Both the position numbers and the translations under genes were made by a program. Source: JAVVHH01 sp964613945 (GTDB lineage Bacteria > Pseudomonadota > Alphaproteobacteria > Acetobacterales > Acetobacteraceae). From it: a stretch of DNA of 64,000 nt. This document shows, in pieces, positions 1 to 7,814 of this stretch. Under the pieces are notes generated by a model. The model saw nothing but the letters and a program-made list of their open reading frames with translations. It made no database searches and was not told the origin of the DNA. The stretch covers positions 62,001 through 126,000 of the forward strand of contig CAZTJC010000007.1 in the NCBI GenBank assembly GCA_964613945.1, in the 5' to 3' direction. Each line of letters opens with the position of its first letter. The first letter of the stretch is position 1.

Positions 1-276
1 CAGCGCCAGGCCGGCCGTCTTGCGCAAACGATCGAGGCCTTCGGTGAGATCCCCGATCAGGCGGCGGGCGAGCGGTAGAAAGTCACGCCCCGCGGCAGTC
101 AGGCCCGTCACGCGGGTGGTGCGGTCCAGCAGACGCAAACCGACAAACTCCTCCAAACGCTGGATGCGTCGGGTGAGCGCGGTTTGCGACAGCGCGAGCC
201 GATCGGCGGCACGGCCGAAATTGCCGAGTTCCGCCACCAGAACGAAGGCCTGTACACCATCGACCGGCAGCTTCAT
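1..276 (-). CDS. LysR-family transcriptional regulator, N-terminal part (cut by window edge)
   Basis: The reverse strand reads 92 codons from an ATG at 276 with no stop before base 1, so the C-terminal effector domain lies outside the window. The visible part is a complete LysR winged helix-turn-helix: an aromatic-rich start (residues 1-15), then the typical AADRLALSQTALTRRIQRLE recognition region near residues 23-42, followed by LLDRTTR and the turn to the linker helix. LysR proteins are cytoplasmic, bind operators next to their own gene and respond to a small-molecule inducer. It is divergent from the lyase/transporter operon that starts at 569, so it is the obvious candidate regulator of that operon (inference from position). 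Confidence 0.9.
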   Translation of the reverse strand, partial: MKLPVDGVQAFVLVAELGNFGRAADRLALSQTALTRRIQRLEEFVGLRLLDRTTRVTGLTAAGRDFLPLARRLIGDLTEGLDRLRKTAGLAL

Positions 277-568
277 GCGTCGGACGCATCAATCTGTGAC
301 ATCAATGCATTTTACACGATGAGCCGAACGGGCAACAGTCGATCCAACGGTGCCCACAAGGGCATAGCGGGGGAAACAATGAGTAGTACCGTTCGAACCG
401 GAACGCTAGGTCCGGGCGACACCATCCCGCTTTCGATGCATGTGCCGTATTGGCGACCGGGAGCTTCGTCGAGATCTTCATGTCGCGTCCGGCGGGCTCA
501 GTGACCGGCGCTGCGCTGACCGCAACCCTTGCCGTCCTCGCGATGACTCATTTCAGGGTGTCCCAGCC
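277..568. other. Divergent intergenic region, possible remnant coding sequence
   Basis: This 292-base stretch separates the LysR gene from the CitE-like gene and must hold both promoters. An ATG at 379 opens a 41-codon reading frame to 504 (begins MSSTVRTGTLGPGD). An overlapping frame from roughly 425 to 574 reads as a hydrophobic peptide containing GSFVEIFMSRPAGSVTG, without a plausible start. Together they could be a frameshifted leftover of a small gene, but in GC-rich DNA open frames are common by chance. I assign no function and see no clear operator. Confidence 0.25.
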
Positions 569-1420
569 ATGTTGATGCGCTCGAAACTGTTCGTGCCGGG
601 CTCCCGTCCCGAATTGTTCGCCAAGGCTGCGGCTTCTGCCGCAGACGCATTGTCGTTCGACCTGGAGGATGCGGTGGCGCCGGGTCGCAAGGCCGAGGCG
701 CGCGGCCTGCTGGCTGGTTTCCTGCGGGCACCGCCGGTTTCCGTGCGGCAGATCGTGGTGGTGCGGGTCAATGCCGTCGGCACCGAGCACTTCGCCGCCG
801 ATCTCGAGGCCGTCTCCTGTCCGGCGTTGCATATGATCAACCTGCCGATGGTCGAGGATCCGGCGGCGGTGGTGGAGGCTGCCGAGGCGCTGGCACGGAT
901 GGCGCCGCACGTTCGTCTGCTGATCAACATCGAGACGGCGAGGGGCTTGCGGCGTGCGGCCTCGCTGGCGGGGGCTCACTCGAGCGTTGCCGGGCTGCAA
1001 ATTGGGTATGCCGACCTGATGGAGCCCCTGGGCCTGGATCGTTCGGATCCTGCTGCCTTGGCCCACCTCCGTCTCACCGTGCGCCTGGCTGCCGCCGAGG
1101 CCGGTGTGGCCGCTTATGACGGCGCTTACGCCAACGTGGCCGACGCGGAGGGGTACCGCTCGGAGTGCGAGGCGGCGCGGCGCCACGGTTACGTTGGCAA
1201 GAGCTGCATCCACCCGACGCAGATCGCCATCGCCAACGCCGCCTTCCTGCCGAAGCCGGCCGAGGTGGAGAAAGCCCGCCGCGTGCTGGCCGCCGCCGCA
1301 GAGGCCGAAACCAAGGGCATCGGCGCCTTTCTTGTCGATGGCCGCATGGTCGACGCCCCGTTCGTCGCCAGCGCCCGCGCGATCGTCGCGCTGGCCGACG
1401 CTGCCCTCAAGGAGGCCTGA
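569..1420 (+). CDS. HpcH/HpaI-CitE family CoA-ester lyase
   Basis: The 283-residue product matches the CitE branch of the HpcH/HpaI aldolase superfamily: (beta/alpha)8-barrel lyases that cleave citryl-, malyl- or citramalyl-CoA-type esters using Mg2+. Visible marks are the opening RSKLFVPGSRPELF, DLEDAV at 31-36, INIETARGL near 119-127 with the metal-binding Glu at 122, YADL at 147-150 in place of the commoner EDLA, and GKSCIHPTQ near 225. The ATG at 569 is preferred over upstream in-frame codons because the homologous start begins here and AGGG lies nine bases upstream. The next gene starts three bases after the stop, so it heads a co-transcribed set. With a CoA-transferase in the operon, cleavage of a hydroxyacyl-CoA is likely; the actual substrate is unknown. 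Confidence 0.88.
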   Translation: MLMRSKLFVPGSRPELFAKAAASAADALSFDLEDAVAPGRKAEARGLLAGFLRAPPVSVRQIVVVRVNAVGTEHFAADLEAVSCPALHMINLPMVEDPAAVVEAAEALARMAPHVRLLINIETARGLRRAASLAGAHSSVAGLQIGYADLMEPLGLDRSDPAALAHLRLTVRLAAAEAGVAAYDGAYANVADAEGYRSECEAARRHGYVGKSCIHPTQIAIANAAFLPKPAEVEKARRVLAAAAEAETKGIGAFLVDGRMVDAPFVASARAIVALADAALKEA

Positions 1421-1423
1421 ACG

Positions 1424-2815
1424 ATGAGCCCGGCGGACAACACCAAAAAGCCCCTGGATCGAAAACTTCAGCCGGCTGAGCGGCCGAAGCGCAGCTTCAC
1501 CGCCGTCTCGACCTATGTGTTCGAGCGGATCATGCCGGATGCCTTCGTGCTGGCCATCGGCTTGACGATCCTGGTGGCATGCGCCGCAATGGTCTTTGCG
1601 CCGCATAGGACGCTGCCGGTGATCCTGACGTCCTGGTATGGCGGGCTGTTCGGCATTCTCGGCTTCGCGTTTCAGATGATCCTGGTGCTGGTGACCGGTC
1701 ACGTCCTGGCGCATGCCCCGGTCGTGCAGCGCGGCCTGCGCGCAATGGTGTCGCTGGCCCGGACGCCGAATCAGGCCGTGGTCATGACGTTCCTGGTCGC
1801 GGCGTGCGCCTCATGGCTGAACTGGGGCTTTGGCCTGGTCATCGGCGCCGTGCTGGCGCGGGAAGTGGCGCGGCAGATCCGGCTCGACTACGCCTGGCTG
1901 GTCGCTGCAGCTTATTCCGGCTGGGTGATCTGGGGTAGCGGCCCGTCCGGCTCAATCCCGCTTTCGCAGGCGTCGCACGGCAATGCGCTGAACATCGTCG
2001 AGAAGGTGACGGGTCACGTGCTGCCGTTCAGCGAGTCGATTTTCACCGTGCTCAACCTTGTGCCGACGCTAATCATCGTCGCGGTCATGCCGTTCGTGTT
2101 CATGGCGATCCGTCCGCGGGAGGACGAGATGCAGGTGTTCACCCCTCCGGCGGATGAGCCGGTGGCGGCCCCGGTGGCGTGGGCGGCCCTGCCCTTCGCG
2201 CGCAAGCTGGAGCAGTCGCCGGTGGGCAGCCTGTTCCTGGTCGCGGCCGGGCTGGGCTACCTAGGTCTGACGTGGTGGAACAACGCGCTGTCGCTGGACA
2301 TCAACGTGGTGATCTTCATGTTCCTGATCGCCGGGCTGCTGCTGCACGGCTCGCCGGTGAACTACGCTAACGCCGTGAAGAACGCGGCGCGGCAGACCGG
2401 CGCGATGATGCTGCAATATCCGATCTACGGCGGCATCATGGGCATCATGACCGCCACCGGACTGGCAGAGCAGATGTCGCGGTCGATTGCGTCCGTGGCG
2501 ACAACCCATACCCTGCCGTTCCTGGGTTACGTCGCTTCCCTGGTCATCACCTTCGTGGTTCCCAGCGGCGGCGGCCACTGGGCGGTGCAGGGACCGTTCA
2601 CCATTCCGGCCGCCGTCGCGCTGCATGCCTCCATTCCCGCCACCACCATGGGTGTGGCCATGGGCGAGGAGGTCGCCAACATGATGCAGCCGTTCTGGGC
2701 CCTGCCGGTCGTGGCCATCGCCGGGATCGGGATCCAACGGGTGATGGGTTTCACCGTGGTGACATTCCTGGTGTCCGCCACCGTCTACGGCGCGGCGTTG
2801 CTGCTTCTGGGCTGA
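1424..2815 (+). CDS. AtoE-family short-chain fatty acid/carboxylate transporter
   Basis: This 463-residue membrane protein resembles the AtoE (SCFA_trans) family, secondary transporters for short-chain carboxylates. About ten or more hydrophobic segments follow a charged 30-residue cytoplasmic start. Family-like stretches include FERIMPDAFVLAIGLTIL near 35-52, the Trp/Gly-rich SWLNWGFGLVIGAVLARE, and GGHWAVQGPF in the C-terminal third. AAGGAGG at 1409-1415 sits eight bases before the ATG, a strong ribosome site inside the end of the upstream lyase gene. Its place between a CoA-ester lyase and a CoA-transferase suggests it imports the acid that the operon activates and breaks down (inference). 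Confidence 0.85.
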   Translation: MSPADNTKKPLDRKLQPAERPKRSFTAVSTYVFERIMPDAFVLAIGLTILVACAAMVFAPHRTLPVILTSWYGGLFGILGFAFQMILVLVTGHVLAHAPVVQRGLRAMVSLARTPNQAVVMTFLVAACASWLNWGFGLVIGAVLAREVARQIRLDYAWLVAAAYSGWVIWGSGPSGSIPLSQASHGNALNIVEKVTGHVLPFSESIFTVLNLVPTLIIVAVMPFVFMAIRPREDEMQVFTPPADEPVAAPVAWAALPFARKLEQSPVGSLFLVAAGLGYLGLTWWNNALSLDINVVIFMFLIAGLLLHGSPVNYANAVKNAARQTGAMMLQYPIYGGIMGIMTATGLAEQMSRSIASVATTHTLPFLGYVASLVITFVVPSGGGHWAVQGPFTIPAAVALHASIPATTMGVAMGEEVANMMQPFWALPVVAIAGIGIQRVMGFTVVTFLVSATVYGAALLLLG

Positions 2816-2865
2816 CTTCCGACGCCGGCCCCGTGATTTAAATCGTGCAACGGAGTAATTACCCG

Positions 2866-4335
2866 ATGACTGCGACCCTTTCTCGCCGTGCCGCCCTTGC
2901 CGGCTTCGCCAGCACGGCGGCCCTGGCGGGAGTCAATACCGCTGCCCGGGCCCAGCCTACCGGTGCGGCGACGACCAGCCTGGCGGACCAACTTGCCGGC
3001 TACGTCGATGATATCGGCTATGATGATCTTGGCGCGCCCGTTGTCGAACTGGTCAAAGCGCACTTCATCGACTCGATCGGCTGCGCCATCGGGGCGTTCA
3101 ACGAGTCGCCGGTCCGGGCCGTGCGCGACGTCGCGCTGCAGAACCACGGTGATGCGGCAACGCTTATCGGTATGGCCCGTCGCACCACCACCGATTGGGC
3201 CACCTTCGCCAACGGTGCGGCGTTGCGCCATTTCGACTTGAACGACGCCTATGCCGGACGGGAGGTTGGGCATCCCAGCGACAACATCACCCCCTGCCTG
3301 GCCATTGCCGAGGCGGAAGGTTGCGGTGGGCGGGACCTGATCCTGGCGATCGCGCTGGCCTATGAAATCGATTGCCGGTTGCTGGACGCCGTGCAGATCA
3401 GTGTGCGCGGATGGGACCATCCCAATTACAGCCTGCCGGCGGCGTCGTTGGCGTCGGGCAAGCTGATGCGGTTGTCGCGGCCGCAGCTGACACAGGCGGT
3501 CAACCTGGCTCTTGCGGGGCATCTCGCCGTGAACCAGACTCGGCTCGAGGTGCTTTCCAACTGGAAAGGCCTGGCCGATGCCGATGCCGGCCGCAACGCG
3601 CTGTTCGCGGCCGAGCTGGCCCGCGGTGGCATCACCGGCCCGGCGCCGGCCTTCGAGGGCAAGGCCGGGTTCTTCAAACAGGTGTCGGGGCCGTTCACGC
3701 TCGATTTCGGCCGGTTTGGTGGCCGCGGCGGTGCCTTCAAGATCGCGGACTGTTCGATCAAGCTGTATCCGGCTCAGGCGTTGCTGCAGACCGCCATCGC
3801 CGCCGCTGCCAAGATTGGCGCTGCGGTGCCTGATCCCGCCAGGGTGCGTTCCATCGTGATCGGCACGACGCTGGCGGGCAAGCAGTATGCCGCCGACTCC
3901 GCGGAGAAATGGGCGCCGAAGACTAGCGAAACCGCCGATCACAGCCTGCCCTATATCGTGGCGCGATCCATGCTGGACGGGCAGATCAACAGCGCCAGCT
4001 ACACGGACCAGGCACTGCACGACCCTCGCCTGCTTGCCTTGTTGGCCAAGCTCACGGTCGAGGAGGATGTCGAACTGACGCGGATGTATCCGCAGAAGAT
4101 ACCGACCCGCGTCACCGTGACTCTCGATGATGGCCGGGTGCTGACGGAGCAAGTGGACGACCTGCCCGGGTTCGGTGGCCGCCCTGCAGCGCGGCCCGAC
4201 ATCGAGGCGAAGTTCCGGCGCGTCGTGGCGCCCGTGTGGCAGGAAGCTCAGATCCAGGCCTTTCTGGACCTGGCCTGGAACCTGGACCAGCAGGACACGA
4301 TGGCCACCCTGTTCGAACGAATGGTGGTGGCGTGA
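2866..4335 (+). CDS. MmgE/PrpD family protein with twin-arginine signal
   Basis: The product has 489 residues. Its body matches MmgE/PrpD, the fold of 2-methylcitrate dehydratase, cis-aconitate decarboxylase and iminodisuccinate epimerase: examples are HFIDSIGCAIGAF near 65-78, the long helical middle with GWDHPNYSLPAAS, and a C-terminal domain with YPQKIPTRVTV. The first 30 residues form a Tat-like signal (SRRAALAGFAST, then small residues to AARAQP), which is unusual because most PrpD enzymes are cytoplasmic. The ATG at 2866 with CGGAG ten bases upstream is chosen over a GTG at 2845. The gene overlaps the next by four bases (GTGA). The reaction is not predictable beyond handling a tricarboxylate-like or related acid. 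Confidence 0.85.
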   Translation: MTATLSRRAALAGFASTAALAGVNTAARAQPTGAATTSLADQLAGYVDDIGYDDLGAPVVELVKAHFIDSIGCAIGAFNESPVRAVRDVALQNHGDAATLIGMARRTTTDWATFANGAALRHFDLNDAYAGREVGHPSDNITPCLAIAEAEGCGGRDLILAIALAYEIDCRLLDAVQISVRGWDHPNYSLPAASLASGKLMRLSRPQLTQAVNLALAGHLAVNQTRLEVLSNWKGLADADAGRNALFAAELARGGITGPAPAFEGKAGFFKQVSGPFTLDFGRFGGRGGAFKIADCSIKLYPAQALLQTAIAAAAKIGAAVPDPARVRSIVIGTTLAGKQYAADSAEKWAPKTSETADHSLPYIVARSMLDGQINSASYTDQALHDPRLLALLAKLTVEEDVELTRMYPQKIPTRVTVTLDDGRVLTEQVDDLPGFGGRPAARPDIEAKFRRVVAPVWQEAQIQAFLDLAWNLDQQDTMATLFERMVVA

Positions 4336-5579
4336 CGACATCCGGCAAAACCCTGCATCAGCGGGATTACCAGCCGGGCCAGAAGGGTCCGCTGGATGGC
4401 GTTCGTGTATTGGACATGTCTCGGCTGTTCGCAGGCAACGCCCTGACGCAGATGCTGGGCGACTACGGCGCGGAGGTGATCAAGGTCGAGCCTCCCGAAG
4501 GCGACACGTTACGGGCCTGGAAGACGGCGGGCGTTTCGACGCACTGGAAGGTCTATGCCCGAAACAAGAAGAGCCTGTCCCTGAACCTGCGGAGTCCGGG
4601 AGCAATCGACATCATCAGGAAGTTGGTGCCGTTGGCGCGGATCTTCGTCGAGAGCTTCCGTCCCGGCGTGCTGGAGGCGATGGGACTGGGGCCGGACGTG
4701 CTGCTGGCGCTCAATCCAGGGCTGGTGATCATTCGCATCTCCGGCTGGGGCCAGACCGGACCCTACGCGCAGCGACCCGGCTTCGGCACCGTGATCGAGG
4801 GAGCGTCCGGCTTTGCCGCCATCAACGGCTTCGCCGATCGGGAGCCGGTGCTGCCGCCGATGTATCTGGCCGACGGCGTGGCCGGGCTTTACGGCGCTTC
4901 CGCCGCCATGATCGCGCTGCGGGAAGTTGAGGTGAATGGCGGGCGAGGCCAGGTGATCGACCTGCCCCTGCTCGACCCGCTATTCTCCATCCTCAGCCCG
5001 CAGGCGGCGAATTACCGGCTCAGCGGCGAAGTGAAACCGCGAACGGGCAGTCGCTCCACCAACTCCGCGCCCCGCAACGCTTATGTCTGCAAGGATGGCA
5101 GGTATGTGGGACTTTCTGGCTCGATCCAGAAGATGGCCGAGCGCCTGTTCCGCGCCATCGGACGGCCGGACTTGGTGACCGACCCGCGCTTCCGCACCAA
5201 CGCCGACCGCCTGCAGAACGTGGACGCGCTGGACGGGATCATCGGCGCCTTCATCGCTGAGCGCACCCAGGCCGAGAACGTCTCGTTCTTCGAGGCAGCG
5301 GAGGTGACCATCGGACCGATCTACGACACGTCCCAGATCATGGAGGACCCGCATGTCATCGAGCGGGAACTGGTCGCGGATTACCCGGATGCCGACATGG
5401 GCCAGTTGCCGATGCATCACGTGGTGCCGCGGCTGATGGGCACGCCTGGCTCGATCCGGACTCCCGCGCCGGCACTGGGGCAGCACAACGGCGAGCTGCT
5501 GACGGAGCTGGGCATTACCGGGGCCGATCTGCACGCGTTGACCGAAGCGAACGTGTTCGGCGGCAAGGGAACGGCATGA
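4332..5579 (+). CDS. CaiB/BaiF (family III) CoA-transferase
   Basis: The 415-residue protein has the family III CoA-transferase layout: GPLDGVRVLDMSRLFAGNALTQML near the start, YGAEVIKVEPPEGD, NKKSLSLNLRSP, then GWGQTGPYAQRPGF, and YLADGVAGLYGA, which contains the expected conserved Asp. These enzymes move CoA from an acyl-CoA donor to a carboxylic acid through an aspartyl-CoA thioester. Translation most likely starts at GTG 4332, whose last bases form the stop of the PrpD gene (GTGA), so translation is probably coupled. Its neighbours suggest it activates the acid imported by the AtoE-like carrier for cleavage by the CitE-like lyase (inference). Confidence 0.88.
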   Translation: MTTSGKTLHQRDYQPGQKGPLDGVRVLDMSRLFAGNALTQMLGDYGAEVIKVEPPEGDTLRAWKTAGVSTHWKVYARNKKSLSLNLRSPGAIDIIRKLVPLARIFVESFRPGVLEAMGLGPDVLLALNPGLVIIRISGWGQTGPYAQRPGFGTVIEGASGFAAINGFADREPVLPPMYLADGVAGLYGASAAMIALREVEVNGGRGQVIDLPLLDPLFSILSPQAANYRLSGEVKPRTGSRSTNSAPRNAYVCKDGRYVGLSGSIQKMAERLFRAIGRPDLVTDPRFRTNADRLQNVDALDGIIGAFIAERTQAENVSFFEAAEVTIGPIYDTSQIMEDPHVIERELVADYPDADMGQLPMHHVVPRLMGTPGSIRTPAPALGQHNGELLTELGITGADLHALTEANVFGGKGTA

Positions 5580-6439
5580 CCGCCATGGCAGGCGGGGACC
5601 CCGTACCCAACTCCGCCGGCTCGGAGCCGCCACGCGACCCGGTTGGTGCCTTGGCCTGGGATGCCCATTGCCACATCCTGGACCGGCGGTTTCCGTCCAG
5701 GCATGGTGTAACGCCGCCCGGGATGGATCTCGGCAGCTACCGTCTGCTGCAGCGTCGCATCGGGACGCAGCGTGCCGTGATCGTTCAGGCCAAGCATTAT
5801 GGAACCGATCACGCCTGTCTGCTGGATGCACTGGCGCAGTTGGGGCCGGACGGCGTCGGTATCGGCGTCGTGCGACCCGATGTCGAGGATGCCGAGCTGA
5901 TCCGCCTGCGGGGTGGCGGCGTGCGAGGCCTACGCTTCAGCGTCTGGAACCCGGTCGATACGGTGACGACGGTGGACATGATCGAGGCGCTGGCCTGGCG
6001 CATCGCACCGCTCGGCTGGCACGTGCAACTGCACATGTCGGCTGACCAGATCGTCGACGCTGCTCCTTTGCTCGATCGGCTGCCCTGCCCCGCCGTCATC
6101 GACCATATGGGACGATTGCCGCCCGAACTCGGCACGCAGCACCCGGCCTTCGGCGTCATCTGCCGGCTGCTGCAAGCCGGGCGAACCTGGGTGAAGCTCT
6201 CCGGCGCTTATCTCAACACCCATGCCGGGCCGCCGGATTACCCCGATGCGGGAGCGGTCGCTCGCGCCCTGATCGCGGCAGCACCGGAACGGCTGGTGTG
6301 GGGCAGCGACTGGCCGCACATCACCGAACGGCACAAGCCAGACGCCTCGCAGCTGCTTGACCTGTTGAGTGTTTGGACTGGCAGCACGGCGAAGCGAGAT
6401 CAGATCCTGGTAAAGAACGCTGCCGAGTTATACGGCTAG
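5576..6439 (+). CDS. LigI-type amidohydrolase (amidohydrolase 2 family)
   Basis: The 287-residue product is a TIM-barrel metal-dependent hydrolase of the group that contains 2-pyrone-4,6-dicarboxylate lactonase (LigI) and 4-sulfomuconolactone hydrolase. It has the first-strand HxH pair in WDAHCHILD near residues 28-36, AVIVQAKHYGTDHACLLDAL, GVRGLRFSVW, CPAVIDHMGRLP, WVKLSGAY and the terminal metal Asp in VWGSDWPH. It starts inside the CoA-transferase stop (ATGA at 5576-5579). It is probably cytoplasmic, since no signal is seen, and would hydrolyse a lactone or ester-type intermediate. It is one of four paralogues in this window. Confidence 0.88.
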   Translation: MTAMAGGDPVPNSAGSEPPRDPVGALAWDAHCHILDRRFPSRHGVTPPGMDLGSYRLLQRRIGTQRAVIVQAKHYGTDHACLLDALAQLGPDGVGIGVVRPDVEDAELIRLRGGGVRGLRFSVWNPVDTVTTVDMIEALAWRIAPLGWHVQLHMSADQIVDAAPLLDRLPCPAVIDHMGRLPPELGTQHPAFGVICRLLQAGRTWVKLSGAYLNTHAGPPDYPDAGAVARALIAAAPERLVWGSDWPHITERHKPDASQLLDLLSVWTGSTAKRDQILVKNAAELYG

Positions 6440-6464
6440 GCGACGCCGATCTTGTGTTCGGACC

Positions 6465-7277
6465 TCAGGTCTGGATTTGCGGATCAGCCGGAAGCTCGGC
6501 TTGCACGACGTCGTGCAACAACTGGATCATCCCATTCGTTTGATGGTCCGCGATCGCTTGGCCTCTGGCCACCGTTGCGTTGGCAGCGTTCCCGACGGTG
6601 CCTTTATCGTTCAGGTCGCTGGCGATCCAGGCATACGCATGTGTTCCGGTCGGGCGAAGCAGGGCAAACCGTTGCTCATCGCGAGCCGCGACGGAGAGGA
6701 AGTCTTCAGCCTTCGTCGTGTCGACCAGGGTTTCGCGGAGATGCAGCATGAGCGAGGTTTCCGAATCGCCGCCGTGAATGCCGTGCCGCTTCTCCGTGTC
6801 GCTTAGCAGGCCATCGGGGCTGCCGAACCGCGACCACGACGTCTTGACCACCAGCATACCGGCCCGGACCCGTAACTCACGGGCGACGATACCGATGACT
6901 TCCTCGTTGCCCCCGTGCGAGTTGAGCATGACCAGCTTGCGGATGCCGGCACGGGCCACCGACAGGCCGATCTCCGTCCAGGCCTCGATCAGTACGGAGG
7001 GCGGAAGCGTCAACGTCCCCGGTGCGTGCAGGTGCTCGTTCGACTTGCCGACCGACTGCACCGGCAGAATCCGCAGGTCGAGATCCGCGGGCAGTTTGTC
7101 GATCAGAACGTCCAGGAGGCCACGGTTAATGAACGCGTCCGTTCCGACTGGCAGATGCGGCCCGTGCTGTTCCACGGCCGCGAGCGGCAGGATCGCGACC
7201 GTCCGCATCGCGTCGAGGCCGTGAAACGCCGCCGTCGGGAACTCCTCCCACCAGACCGGCGGCCGCGCCGGGGTCAT
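6465..7277 (-). CDS. Creatininase family amidohydrolase
   Basis: The 270-residue protein carries the creatininase-family metal motifs in order: PLAAVEQHGPHLPVGTD near residues 33-49 (Glu, His and Asp ligands), the cluster LNSHGGNEEV near 118-127, and HGIHGGDSETSLML with the bridging Glu. The family includes creatinine amidohydrolase and formamide hydrolases of pyrimidine-type substrates. Its ATG lies in the stop of the upstream RidA-like gene (ATGA at 7274-7277), so the two are one transcript. They are divergent from an ABC operon encoding a cytosine-deaminase-like enzyme, suggesting joint turnover of a cyclic amide or N-heterocycle. True creatininase activity is not implied. Confidence 0.85.
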   Translation of the reverse strand: MTPARPPVWWEEFPTAAFHGLDAMRTVAILPLAAVEQHGPHLPVGTDAFINRGLLDVLIDKLPADLDLRILPVQSVGKSNEHLHAPGTLTLPPSVLIEAWTEIGLSVARAGIRKLVMLNSHGGNEEVIGIVARELRVRAGMLVVKTSWSRFGSPDGLLSDTEKRHGIHGGDSETSLMLHLRETLVDTTKAEDFLSVAARDEQRFALLRPTGTHAYAWIASDLNDKGTVGNAANATVARGQAIADHQTNGMIQLLHDVVQAELPADPQIQT

Positions 7278-7675
7278 GCCCTTGGCTCCCGCCCGATCTT
7301 GGCAGCGACGACCTCGACCTCGAGCTTGAACTCCGGCCTGGCGAAGCCGACCACGATCATCAGGGTCGATGCTGGGAACGGCGCGGGGAACAAGCGGTCG
7401 CGCACCGCCATGTATGCCGGCAGATAGGTGCGGTCGGTGACAAAGGCGTTGATGCGGACGACGTCGGCAAGGTCCATGTCTGCCGCTTGGAGGATCGCGG
7501 CGGCGTTCGCGAAACAGAGCGCAGCCTGTTCCGCGCAATCCTCCGGCACCGTGCCGTCGCGCGCGATGCCGAGTTGTCCCGACACGAACACGATCCTCGC
7601 GCCGGCCGGGATCTCGACGCCGTGGGAATAGGCGGCGAAGGGCGGATGGATGATGTCGGTGTGAAGGGTGCGCAT
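7274..7675 (-). CDS. RidA/YjgF-family protein lacking the usual catalytic Arg
   Basis: The 133-residue product is a small Rid-family protein: GARIVFVSGQLGIARDG, then CFANAAAIL, DLADVVRINAFVTDR and LEVEVVAA near the end. Canonical RidA hydrolyses reactive enamines and imines and needs the Arg of a PARS-like motif. Here the aligned segment reads FPASTLMIVV, with no Arg, so imine deaminase activity is doubtful and it probably belongs to another Rid subgroup. The ATG at 7675 is chosen because homology begins with MRTLHTDIIHPP; the upstream extension is unlike the family. It is the first gene of a two-gene unit with the creatininase-like gene. Confidence 0.85.
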   Translation of the reverse strand: MRTLHTDIIHPPFAAYSHGVEIPAGARIVFVSGQLGIARDGTVPEDCAEQAALCFANAAAILQAADMDLADVVRINAFVTDRTYLPAYMAVRDRLFPAPFPASTLMIVVGFARPEFKLEVEVVAAKIGREPRA

Positions 7676-7814
7676 GGGCCATCCGCGATTGAACCGGGCC
7701 AGCCTCATCCCGCTCCCGCGTGGAGACAAGTGCCACCGGGTTGGAAAAAGGCCTTGCTAACCCTCAAGTCGCAAAAATAGGGTTGCTCCACGCTGCGGCG
7801 AGCGAGCACGGAAG
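7676..7814. promoter_or_regulatory. Divergent promoter region with an interrupted inverted repeat
   Basis: These 139 bases separate the RidA/creatininase pair from the ABC operon and must contain both promoters. AACCCT at 7759-7764 and AGGGTT at 7779-7784 form an inverted repeat with centres 20 bases apart, about two helical turns, and an A-rich spacer. It could be an operator; with only six-base arms it may also be chance. No regulator gene is adjacent. Confidence 0.3.

Noticed and set aside
2785..4341. 518-residue minus-strand open frame opposite the PrpD gene
   Set aside because: The sense strand carries a signal peptide, ribosome site and family motifs; the antisense product is Arg/Gly/His-rich without homology.
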